Below, one piece after another: positions 1 to 5,218 of a DNA stretch of 5,589 nt. The translations under genes were made by a program, and so were the position numbers. The notes beneath the pieces are model-generated. The model searched no databases, was not told where the DNA came from, and worked only from the letters and a program-made list of their open reading frames with translations. Location of the stretch: positions 1 through 5,589 of the forward strand of contig JAITWB010000044.1 in the NCBI GenBank assembly GCA_031285525.1. The letters are read 5' to 3'. Numbering within the stretch: the stretch's first letter is position 1; the number at the start of each line of letters is the position of its first letter. The stretch comes from Spirochaetaceae bacterium. GTDB lineage: Bacteria > Spirochaetota > Spirochaetia > Treponematales > Treponemataceae.

Positions 1-7
1 ATCAGAA

Positions 8-12
8 CCCCT
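8..12 (-). promoter_or_regulatory. Candidate ribosome binding site of a gene beyond the left edge
   Basis: The minus strand reads AGGGG here, followed by only seven bases before the window ends. This is the right distance for a start codon at or just outside the edge. The nearest start codon inside the window, an ATG at 15-13, has no purine-rich stretch before it. Amino acid ABC operons often place the ATPase gene after the permease, so a GlnQ-type ATPase is a reasonable guess, but nothing of it is visible. Confidence 0.3.
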
Positions 13-22
13 CATAAGACAA

Positions 23-47
23 ACCGAATTCGGTTATGGAATTCGGT
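23..47 (-). repeat. Perfect 9-bp inverted repeat (hairpin) after the permease
   Basis: ACCGAATTC at 23-31 and GAATTCGGT at 39-47 are exact reverse complements separated by seven bases, so either strand can form a 9-bp hairpin. The left arm also lies inside a 14-base perfect palindrome, AACCGAATTCGGTT, at 22-35, so the DNA could alternatively be a dimer binding site. On the transporter strand the stem is followed by TTGTCTTATG rather than a run of T, so it is a poor intrinsic terminator. A hairpin between genes that affects mRNA stability is more likely. The function is inferred only. Confidence 0.5.
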
Positions 48-55
48 CATAAAAT

Positions 56-691
56 TCAGCGATAATAATCCAGCTTTTTTTCCAGCCGGACAAAGCCTGC
101 CGAAACAGCCCAGTTCATAACGAAGTAAAACACCCCGGCAATAAATATGGGCGTGGTAGAAAACTCCCGGCTCGCCGCATTCTGAGCCACCCGGAACAGC
201 TCCGCAACCCCGATAACCTGGGCAAGGGCGGTGTCCTTTACCAGCGTAATCACTTCGTTCCCAGAAGCAGGCAGAATACGTTTTATCACCTGAGGCAATA
301 TAATCCGAAAGAAGGTCTGAACCCGGGTAAAACCCAGCACCTTTGCCGCCTCGTACTGACCCCGGGGAATAGACTCAATCCCGCCCCGGTAGATCTCCGC
401 AAAATAGGCGGCGTAGTTAATGGAAAAAGCCACGATAGCCGCCGTAAACCGATCCCATGACACGCCAAAGAGATAATAGGGAGCGAAGTACACGAAGATA
501 AGCTGAAGAATCAGCGGCGTACCTCTGATGATAAGCATAAACAGCTTTACAGGAGCGCTGACGATCTGCTTTTTCGACATACGGCCCAGCACCACCACCA
601 ATCCCAAAGGCAGGGAAAACAGCAGGGTGAGAAAAAAGACCTGAAAAGAGATCAGCGTCCCCTTAGCCATGGAAATAAGCATTCCGCTCAC
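56..691 (-). CDS. Polar amino acid ABC transporter permease (HisM/GlnP type)
   Basis: This is an inner-membrane permease of an amino acid ABC importer. It forms the channel that accepts substrate from the binding protein encoded just upstream and is driven by an ATPase not seen here. The 211 residues fit the family. The N-terminal part has KGTLISFQVFFLTLLFSLPLG, typical of the first membrane helix (about 12-36). RGTPLILQL (56-64) is a family hallmark before helix two, and further hydrophobic segments lie near 83-101, 147-166 and 182-201. The EAA loop that contacts the ATPase is clear at 114-134 (EAAKVLG, then ILPQ). The start used is a GTG at 691. ATGs at codons 4 and 8 are alternatives, because no strong ribosome binding site separates the three. 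The amino acid carried cannot be told from the sequence. Confidence 0.93.
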   Translation of the reverse strand: MSGMLISMAKGTLISFQVFFLTLLFSLPLGLVVVLGRMSKKQIVSAPVKLFMLIIRGTPLILQLIFVYFAPYYLFGVSWDRFTAAIVAFSINYAAYFAEIYRGGIESIPRGQYEAAKVLGFTRVQTFFRIILPQVIKRILPASGNEVITLVKDTALAQVIGVAELFRVAQNAASREFSTTPIFIAGVFYFVMNWAVSAGFVRLEKKLDYYR

Positions 692-733
692 AGCACTCTA
701 CTGAAAAGCTTTTGTTTCTACTATAAAGCGCTA

Positions 734-1549
734 TTACTGAGAAATAACGGAAATATCTGCGCCGAACCACTTTGTCGAGATAGAGGCAGCGGCTCCGTCG
801 GATGCCATATCCTTCAGAATCTCCTGCACCCTGTTTCTCAGAGCGGCGTCACCCTTGCGGAATCCGATTCCGTACTTCTCCGAAGAGAGGTATTCGTCGA
901 GGACAACAAAGTTCTTGCCCGATGTACGGATGCTGTAGCTGCCTACAACGATATCCACTACCACACCGTCAACCCCGCCGATCTCCAGATCCATAAAAGC
1001 GGTTAAATTGTCCTTGAATTCCACCACTTCTGTGAGGGTGCTCTTGAAGTCCGCCGCAGCATTGAGGGCATCAGCAGCGCTGGAACCAGCCTGGAGTCCG
1101 ATCTTCTTTCCTGCCAGGTCTGCCAGGGTTTTTATCCCAGAATCGCCCCGGACGATGATAACCTGAGCATTATCGAGGTAGGGTTCGGAGAAATTAAGCA
1201 TCTCTTCCCGCTCAGGGGTCATGGTAAAGCCGTTCCAAATACAGTCGATCATGCCGGTATTGAGCTCCTGCTCTTTTGCAGCCCAGTCGATGGGCTGTAA
1301 TATCAGGTTCACACCCAGCCGTCTCGTAACTTCGGAGGCGAGATCGATATCGTACCCGACGATCTCATTGTTTTCATCCCGGAAACCCATGGGAGGAAAG
1401 GAATCATCCAATCCCATAACAAACACACCCTTGTCCAATACCTTCTGGAGCGACAGGTCTTCGCCGGATGCATTCTTTCCCTTACAGGAAACAAACGCCA
1501 CCGCAGCAACAGCCGCTAAAACGATACAGAGAAAAACCATTTTTTTCAT
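734..1549 (-). CDS. Amino acid ABC transporter substrate-binding lipoprotein
   Basis: This is the extracytoplasmic receptor of the importer, of the SBP_bac_3 family (polar amino acid binding proteins). An N-terminal MKKM plus a hydrophobic stretch ends in AFVSC, with Cys22 the likely lipidated residue. The lipobox lacks Leu at -3, as is tolerated in spirochaetes. Lobe one starts near residue 34 and contains SFPPMGF (50-56), GYDIDLA (65-71) and the ligand-contact stretch T109-x-T111-x-x-R114 followed by NFSEPY (119-124). GLQAGSSA (151-158) marks lobe two, and Asp199 in VVVD is where the family binds the ligand amino group. The length of 271 is normal. The ATG at 1549 is preceded by a good ribosome binding site, TGGAGG at 1564-1559, nine bases away. 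It is the first gene of the unit, 42 bases before the permease. The ligand is probably a polar or neutral amino acid and cannot be narrowed further. Confidence 0.93.
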   Translation of the reverse strand: MKKMVFLCIVLAAVAAVAFVSCKGKNASGEDLSLQKVLDKGVFVMGLDDSFPPMGFRDENNEIVGYDIDLASEVTRRLGVNLILQPIDWAAKEQELNTGMIDCIWNGFTMTPEREEMLNFSEPYLDNAQVIIVRGDSGIKTLADLAGKKIGLQAGSSAADALNAAADFKSTLTEVVEFKDNLTAFMDLEIGGVDGVVVDIVVGSYSIRTSGKNFVVLDEYLSSEKYGIGFRKGDAALRNRVQEILKDMASDGAAASISTKWFGADISVISQ

Positions 1550-1613
1550 CGGAAAAAGCCTCCAAATAATAGGTCAAACAGAGCGGCAACTATACAACCG
1601 CTTCTTTAAGGGC

Positions 1614-1643
1614 ATATTACTATAGATGGAAGCCTTTAGTAAA
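1614..1643 (-). promoter_or_regulatory. Weak candidate promoter for the ABC transporter genes
   Basis: Read on the minus strand, TTTACT (1643-1638) and TAATAT (1619-1614) are 18 bases apart. Each matches four of six bases of the sigma-70 consensus boxes. Transcription would begin near 1607 and leave a leader of about 55-60 bases. No better pair was found between 1550 and 1747 on this strand. Confidence 0.27.
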
Positions 1644-1686
1644 TAGTCTGGGAAAACGGCTGACACTGCAAACCTTACGGCGCCTT

Positions 1687-1710
1687 CGAATCTTATACCT
1701 GCGAATCTTA
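1687..1710. repeat. Two 9-base direct repeats in the divergent control region
   Basis: CGAATCTTA occurs at 1687-1695 and again at 1702-1710, in phase at 15 bases, just before a TTGACA box at 1714. Spaced direct repeats next to a -35 box are a common layout for a regulator binding site. No known operator was recognised, so the role is inference. The rest of the 1550-1747 gap shows only the weak promoter candidates listed here. Confidence 0.45.
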
Positions 1711-1713
1711 CCC

Positions 1714-1746
1714 TTGACAAAAACGCTAGAAAAGACCATTTATAAG
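1714..1746 (+). promoter_or_regulatory. Candidate promoter upstream of the 195-residue gene
   Basis: A perfect TTGACA is at 1714-1719. The best -10 match, TATAAG at 1741-1746, is 21 bases away, longer than the usual 16-18. Hexamers at proper spacing match poorly. If TATAAG is used, transcription would start after the ATG at 1748, and translation would have to begin further in, for example at the ATG at 1775. The -35 box is convincing and the whole promoter is not. Confidence 0.3.
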
Positions 1747-1747
1747 T

Positions 1748-2335
1748 ATGGAGAATTCTGAAGTCAAGACAGACATGGTTGTCAGCCAATTTATCTCGCC
1801 GGAAGTCAGGGAGGCACTCTCATGTGTTCTGACCACCGATGATTCAGTGCAATTATCTGATTCGGCATTCATTCTTGCGTCCTGTTTCGGCGGTCCCCCT
1901 GCCGGGCAGGATGGAGATACCTGCGTTAAGCGTATTTTTGATAACTCCGATGCACAGGGCAGCTGTGAAAAAAAACTGATACACAGTTTTAGGAGTAATC
2001 TGGAACTTCTGGTACAGAAAACATGGATCGAAAAGCTCGATGAGACCGTCAAGGCGCAAGTATTGTTCCGTATAAACGGCTTGTGCGAAAGCATAAAGTC
2101 TGGAGACTACGGGAAGGGATATCACGAGTTCCTGACTGTTATGTACGATGTGGTCTATCTGCTCTTTGGCGCCCAGGCACGAAAAGAGGACTTTCCTGAG
2201 TACGCAATACGGATCGATCCGGGATTCGGCGTATTCTGGTGGTATATTATCAGTCTCCCCCAGGATCCTCAGTGGCAGGAGAACAAATACCGCATCGCAG
2301 TCCTTTTGGGTATGATGTTTCTGGCTAATTACTAA
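1748..2335 (+). CDS. Unrecognised conserved-looking protein preceding proA
   Basis: I do not recognise this 195-residue protein and assign no function. It has no signal peptide and no clear nucleotide-binding or DNA-binding motif. The N-terminal third (1-75) looks loosely structured and polar, with three Cys residues (26, 46, 59) and a Gly/Pro-rich FGGPPAG stretch (47-53). Residues about 76-140 look helical, with LELLVQKTWIEKLDE and a hydrophobic YDVVYLLFGAQ. The C-terminal part is aromatic (VFWWYIISLPQDPQW, 162-176) and ends in a hydrophobic AVLLGMMFLANY. It sits 28 bases before proA on the same strand and has normal-looking codon use, so it is probably a real gene co-transcribed with proA. 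The start is uncertain: ATG 1748 has no clear ribosome binding site, and ATG 1775 (codon 10) is an alternative. It may be a lineage-restricted spirochaete protein. Confidence 0.7.
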   Translation: MENSEVKTDMVVSQFISPEVREALSCVLTTDDSVQLSDSAFILASCFGGPPAGQDGDTCVKRIFDNSDAQGSCEKKLIHSFRSNLELLVQKTWIEKLDETVKAQVLFRINGLCESIKSGDYGKGYHEFLTVMYDVVYLLFGAQARKEDFPEYAIRIDPGFGVFWWYIISLPQDPQWQENKYRIAVLLGMMFLANY

Positions 2336-2363
2336 TTATTAGAATACTCCTCGGAGAACCATT

Positions 2364-3695
2364 ATGGATGAAAAATCAGCCGATCTTGATCGGGTTTGCA
2401 GTGTTCTGCGGGAAGCCTCAAGAAAACTCGCTTCCGCAACGGCAGGTGAGAAAAACAGAAGCCTTGCCGCTGTGATGAAGGCTATCGATGAGGATCGAAA
2501 GCTCATTCTGGAAGCGAACCGCAAGGATGTCGAGAAAGCTCGTGCCGGGGGAATGAAGGAAAGTCTTGTAGACAGGCTTGCCCTGAGCGACGTGCGGATA
2601 AACGGCATAATCGACAGTATTGCGGTGGTCATCAACCAGGCGGATCCGGTTGGTCAGGGGATCGCCTCCTGGATCAGTCCCGAAGGGCTTGAAATACGGC
2701 AGGTACGGGTTCCTCTGGGGGTAGCGGCGATAATCTATGAATCCCGCCCCAACGTGACCGTGGACGCCTTTGCCCTCGCCTACAAGAGCGGCAACGCCAT
2801 ACTCTTGCGGGGAAGTTCCTCCGCCCTTGAATCAAACCGCTGTCTCACCTCCTCCATAAAACGGGGACTCGCCGCAGGGAATGGTATCCCCGATGCAGTT
2901 GCCCTTGCCGACTCAGGAAATCGCAGCGATGTGGAATGGATATTAAACGCCAGAGGCAAGATAGACGTGGTTCTGCCCCGGGGCGGAGCCGATCTCATCC
3001 GGCTGGTGGTGGACACAGCCAAGGTTCCGGTAATAGAAACAGGGACAGGGGTTTGTCACCTCTACATAGATAAAACCGCCAACCTTGAAATGGCGGTGCG
3101 GATAGCCGCAAACGGAAAACTCCAGCGCCCCGGAGTCTGCAATGCCCTGGAGACCCTGCTGGTTCACCGGGAACGAGCGGCGGAAGCGCTTCCTGCGCTG
3201 GCTGCGGAATTCCTCCGGTATGAACGGGAGACCGGACTCTCCTCGGGAACGAGCATGGCAGCACAGTTCCGGTGTGACCCGGATACGCTATCCCTGCTGC
3301 CCGAAGCGGTAATAGCCCCTGACGGTACCGAGGTTGAAGTACGCAAAATAGCTGCAGAGCCGGAAGACTTCGGCACCGAATTCCTCGATTATATACTCGC
3401 AATAAAGGCCGTGGATTCGATTGAGGAAGCGGTGGAACATATAAACAAGCACAACACCTTCCACTCGGAGACCATCATCACCGAGGAGCGGGATGCGGCC
3501 CGCTATTTTCAGCGTGAAGTAGACGCAGCCTGTGTCTATGTGAACGCCTCCACCAGGTTTACCGACGGCGGCGTTTTCGGATTCGGCGCAGAGCTGGGAA
3601 TAAGCACACAGAAAATGCACGTCCGGGGTCCCATGGGACTTGCGGCGTTGACTACTACGAAATATCTCATTGACGGGGAAGGACAGATACGATGA
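2364..3695 (+). CDS. proA: Glutamate-5-semialdehyde dehydrogenase (gamma-glutamyl phosphate reductase)
   Basis: ProA catalyses the second step of proline synthesis, the NADPH-dependent reduction of glutamyl-5-phosphate to glutamate-5-semialdehyde in the cytoplasm. It is an aldehyde-dehydrogenase-fold enzyme. Visible hallmarks are PLGVAAIIYESRPNVTVD (117-134), LLRG (147-150), PRGGADL (205-211), the catalytic Cys259 in QRPGVCNALETLLV, the ProA signature from V350 to I371 (HINKHNTFHSETI), and VYVNASTRFTDGG (391-403) running into the conserved STQKMHVRGPMGL near the end. At 443 residues it is longer than the E. coli enzyme (417). About 20 of the extra residues lie between the catalytic region and EFLDYILAI, near 285-330. 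The start ATG has GGAGA six bases upstream. It overlaps proB by the four bases ATGA. The identification is firm. Confidence 0.97.
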   Translation: MDEKSADLDRVCSVLREASRKLASATAGEKNRSLAAVMKAIDEDRKLILEANRKDVEKARAGGMKESLVDRLALSDVRINGIIDSIAVVINQADPVGQGIASWISPEGLEIRQVRVPLGVAAIIYESRPNVTVDAFALAYKSGNAILLRGSSSALESNRCLTSSIKRGLAAGNGIPDAVALADSGNRSDVEWILNARGKIDVVLPRGGADLIRLVVDTAKVPVIETGTGVCHLYIDKTANLEMAVRIAANGKLQRPGVCNALETLLVHRERAAEALPALAAEFLRYERETGLSSGTSMAAQFRCDPDTLSLLPEAVIAPDGTEVEVRKIAAEPEDFGTEFLDYILAIKAVDSIEEAVEHINKHNTFHSETIITEERDAARYFQREVDAACVYVNASTRFTDGGVFGFGAELGISTQKMHVRGPMGLAALTTTKYLIDGEGQIR

Positions 3696-4498
3696 CCATT
3701 ACCGATTGCATACATAAGGCGAAGAAGATCGTCATAAAGATCGGATCCAATACACTGGCAAAAGAAAACGGGATGCTCGATACGGAGTACCTGAATGACC
3801 TCTCGGATCAGTGCGCGGCGCTGATGTCGCAGGGAAAACAAATAGTCATCGTTTCCTCTGGGGCACAGGTCGCAGGAGTGTCTACCATCGATAAATGGGC
3901 CCGCAGGAAGGACATCCACTATCGGCAGGCTCTCTGCGCCATCGGTCAGGTGGAGCTAATGGATCGCTGGCGGGGCGCTTTTGCCCGTTCCAACATCCAC
4001 ATCGGGCAGATTCTCCTTACGAAAGAAGATTTTGAAGACGATACCCGGACGCTGAATATGCGGAACACCCTGTTTACCCTGGTGGACGAGGGAGTGGTTC
4101 CGATCATCAACGAAAACGACTCGGTGACCTTCCGGGAGATTCGGAGCATCGGAGACAACGACAATCTGGGCGCACTCACGGCCATCCTCTGGAGCGCAGA
4201 CCTGTTGGTACTCTTTAGCGATATCGACGGCGTATACAACCGGAATCCCAAGGAATCGGCTGATGCAGAACTGATTCCGCTGGTAGAAGATGTTTCCGTA
4301 CTCCGTGCAGGGATAGACATGGGCGGTACCAGCAGTTTTGGTACCGGCGGAATCGCCACAAAGCTGGAAGCGGCGGAACGGGTGACCTCTTACGGTATAT
4401 CCATGATCCTCGCCCACGGCAGACGCCCCCGGGCGCTGGAAGCCTTGGCTGCGGGAGAGCAGGAGGGGACGCTGTTTTTGCCGGGGAAGGATAGGTAA
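3692..4498 (+). CDS. proB: Glutamate 5-kinase, short form without PUA domain
   Basis: ProB uses ATP to phosphorylate the side-chain carboxylate of glutamate, the first and usually proline-inhibited step of proline synthesis. Its labile product passes to ProA. The amino acid kinase fold is complete: IVIKIGSNTLA (13-23, Lys16 for phosphate), VSSGAQVAG (54-62), QALCAIGQ (79-86), INENDSV (139-145, Asp143 and neighbours for glutamate), GDNDNLGA (154-161), the nucleotide-site LFSDIDGVY (174-182) and GTGGIATKLEAA (217-228, Lys224). The protein stops at residue 268, where the E. coli enzyme (367 residues) continues into its C-terminal PUA domain, so the PUA domain is absent rather than truncated inside the kinase. 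The start overlaps the proA stop (ATGA) with GGAAGGA eight bases before it, which indicates translational coupling. A Gln at 59 replaces the usual small or aliphatic residue of the SSGA loop. Confidence 0.97.
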   Translation: MTITDCIHKAKKIVIKIGSNTLAKENGMLDTEYLNDLSDQCAALMSQGKQIVIVSSGAQVAGVSTIDKWARRKDIHYRQALCAIGQVELMDRWRGAFARSNIHIGQILLTKEDFEDDTRTLNMRNTLFTLVDEGVVPIINENDSVTFREIRSIGDNDNLGALTAILWSADLLVLFSDIDGVYNRNPKESADAELIPLVEDVSVLRAGIDMGGTSSFGTGGIATKLEAAERVTSYGISMILAHGRRPRALEALAAGEQEGTLFLPGKDR

Positions 4499-4526
4499 AG
4501 GAAGACTCCTAAAATCCTTTATTTTT
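4493..4526 (+). terminator. Weak intrinsic terminator candidate after proB
   Basis: TAAAGGA at 4496-4502 and TCCTTTA at 4515-4521 pair perfectly around a 12-base loop. Two G·T wobbles and an A-T pair extend the stem to 4493 and 4524. TTTATTTTT follows directly. The stem includes the proB stop codon and is AT-rich, so termination may be only partial. No other terminator-like structure was seen between proB and the toxin-antitoxin genes. Confidence 0.42.
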
Positions 4527-4571
4527 GCCCCTGAAATCTCTCTTGACAGATAATAAGATGTATTTTACCAT
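4525..4571 (+). promoter_or_regulatory. Candidate promoters of the toxin-antitoxin module
   Basis: Two overlapping options are visible. One is a perfect TTGACA (4543-4548) with TACCAT (4566-4571) 17 bases later. The other is TTGCCC (4525-4530) with GATAAT (4549-4554) 18 bases later. The first would start transcription around 4578, almost inside the ribosome binding site. The second leaves a full leader. Either way the module appears to have its own promoter, and an autoregulating antitoxin would bind about here. Confidence 0.35.
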
Positions 4572-4587
4572 TGAGAAGAGGTAATTT

Positions 4588-4788
4588 ATGCAGGTACTCG
4601 TAAATCCAAAGGAAAGAATTCTTGCTCTTGCTAATGAGATGACTGTTATGCAGCTGTTAGAGACGGCAAATTTCATGCAGTTTATCCAGCAAAAAGACAA
4701 TAATGAACAGCTTGACTTATTGAAAGCAAGCGAGTCTACCCTTGACTTTTGGGACAACAACGAAGATTCGGTGTGGGATAATGTATAA
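4588..4788 (+). CDS. Antitoxin of a type II toxin-antitoxin module
   Basis: This small acidic protein of 66 residues is encoded directly before a MazF/PemK-type toxin and is its likely antitoxin. It would bind and neutralise the toxin and probably repress the shared promoter. The sequence has a predicted helical stretch (about 8-35, ANEMTVMQLLETANFMQFI) and a C-terminal tail, DFWDNNEDSVWDNV (53-66), rich in Asp, Asn and Trp. FWDN-type tails like this are familiar from small antitoxins paired with nuclease toxins, as far as I recall. It does not show an obvious ribbon-helix-helix or AbrB N-terminus. The start ATG is preceded by GAAGAGG (4575-4581), six bases away. The last eight bases overlap the toxin start. 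The region is AT-rich compared with the proline genes, consistent with acquisition by transfer. Confidence 0.8.
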   Translation: MQVLVNPKERILALANEMTVMQLLETANFMQFIQQKDNNEQLDLLKASESTLDFWDNNEDSVWDNV

Positions 4789-5113
4789 ACGAAGTGAAAT
4801 TGTTTTAATACCTGTCCCATTCTCTGATTTATCCTATACAAAGAAAAGACCTGTTTTGGTTGTTTCAAATACTACACATAATTTTGCGAGTCCCGATATA
4901 ATCGTAGTCGCTATTACTTCAAATTTATTACAAAAAGGAATCATAATTGACTCGGATGACTTAACAGTGGGCATACTTCCCAAAAAGTCTATGATCCGTT
5001 GTGATAAGATTTACACTTTGGAACAAAGTATTGTTGTAAAACGGTTTGGTGTTCTTTCTGATACTGTTATGACAAAGGTAATAAACGAAATCAACAGCCT
5101 GATTACAGAATGA
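4781..5113 (+). CDS. MazF/PemK-family endoribonuclease toxin
   Basis: This is a probable growth-inhibiting toxin that cleaves single-stranded mRNA at short sequences when freed from the antitoxin. The 110 residues match the family length. Family features are the N-terminal EIVLIPVPFSDLS (6-18), KKRPVLVVSN (21-30) with catalytic-position Arg23, VVAITSN (42-48) with Thr46 at the position of the catalytic Thr, SMIRCDKIYTLEQS (70-83), and the late KRFGVLSD (87-94). The Arg and Thr positions agree with those I recall for Bacillus MazF (Arg25, Thr48). The ATG at 4781, inside the antitoxin stop, is chosen. An in-frame TTG at 4742 would add 13 residues, but it lies inside the antitoxin and adds nothing resembling the family. 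No strong ribosome binding site precedes 4781, so translation is probably coupled to the antitoxin. The cleavage site cannot be predicted. Confidence 0.88.
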   Translation: MYKRSEIVLIPVPFSDLSYTKKRPVLVVSNTTHNFASPDIIVVAITSNLLQKGIIIDSDDLTVGILPKKSMIRCDKIYTLEQSIVVKRFGVLSDTVMTKVINEINSLITE

Positions 5114-5165
5114 AAAGGCAAAGACTCAAAATCGCCCCTCTCCTATGCCTAATAGTATAACGCTT

Positions 5166-5193
5166 TTCACATTTGGGGAAAAAATAGTATAGT
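5166..5193 (+). promoter_or_regulatory. Probable promoter of the O-acetylhomoserine sulfhydrylase gene
   Basis: TTCACA (5166-5171) and TATAGT (5188-5193) are 16 bases apart, and each differs from consensus by one base. A repeated TATAGTATAA-like sequence makes the exact -10 register ambiguous. Transcription from about 5200 would leave a leader of only about 20 bases, holding the AAGGAG ribosome binding site at 5205-5210. The gene would therefore be independent of the toxin-antitoxin module. Confidence 0.55.
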
Positions 5194-5218
5194 ATAAGCA
5201 GTCTAAGGAGTTAAGCGA

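Noticed and set aside
692..733. Palindromes AAAAGCTTTT and AGCGCT between binding protein and permease genes
   Set aside because: They are short. The possible AGCGCT/AGTGCT stem has a wobble and a loop of about 30 bases, and no T-run follows.
1574..1789. Minus-strand frame of 71 codons spanning the divergent control region
   Set aside because: It would overlap both the promoter region and the start of the 195-residue gene. It has no ribosome binding site, and its basic, aromatic composition looks random.
1726..2125. Minus-strand frames opposite the 195-residue gene
   Set aside because: The plus-strand frame is longer, leads directly into proA on the same strand and has a more protein-like composition. 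I could not find start signals on the minus strand.
2995..3402. Minus-strand open frame of 135 codons inside proA, and similar ones at 3288-3620 and 2339-2635
   Set aside because: They lie antisense to proA, are rich in Arg, Ser and Pro in the manner of shadow frames, and lack ribosome binding sites.
3536..3919. Minus-strand open frame of 127 codons across the proA-proB junction
   Set aside because: It is opposite two firmly identified enzymes, has no family resemblance, and is explained by codon bias of the real genes.
3946..4417. Two overlapping minus-strand open frames inside proB
   Set aside because: Both are antisense to a complete glutamate 5-kinase and show no recognisable protein features.
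4509..4868. Minus-strand frame of 119 codons opposite the antitoxin
   Set aside because: The plus strand encodes a recognisable toxin-antitoxin pair with overlap and ribosome binding site, and the minus frame has Ser/Leu-rich low-information sequence.
4588..5113. A larger defence island around the toxin-antitoxin genes
   Set aside because: Only two genes are accessory. Both flanks are housekeeping metabolism, and no nuclease, helicase, methylase, reverse transcriptase or repeat array is present.
5114..5218. SAM or other methionine riboswitch before metY
   Set aside because: The promoter-like sequence leaves only about 20 bases of leader, and the upstream 105 bases contain no multi-helix pattern or terminator.
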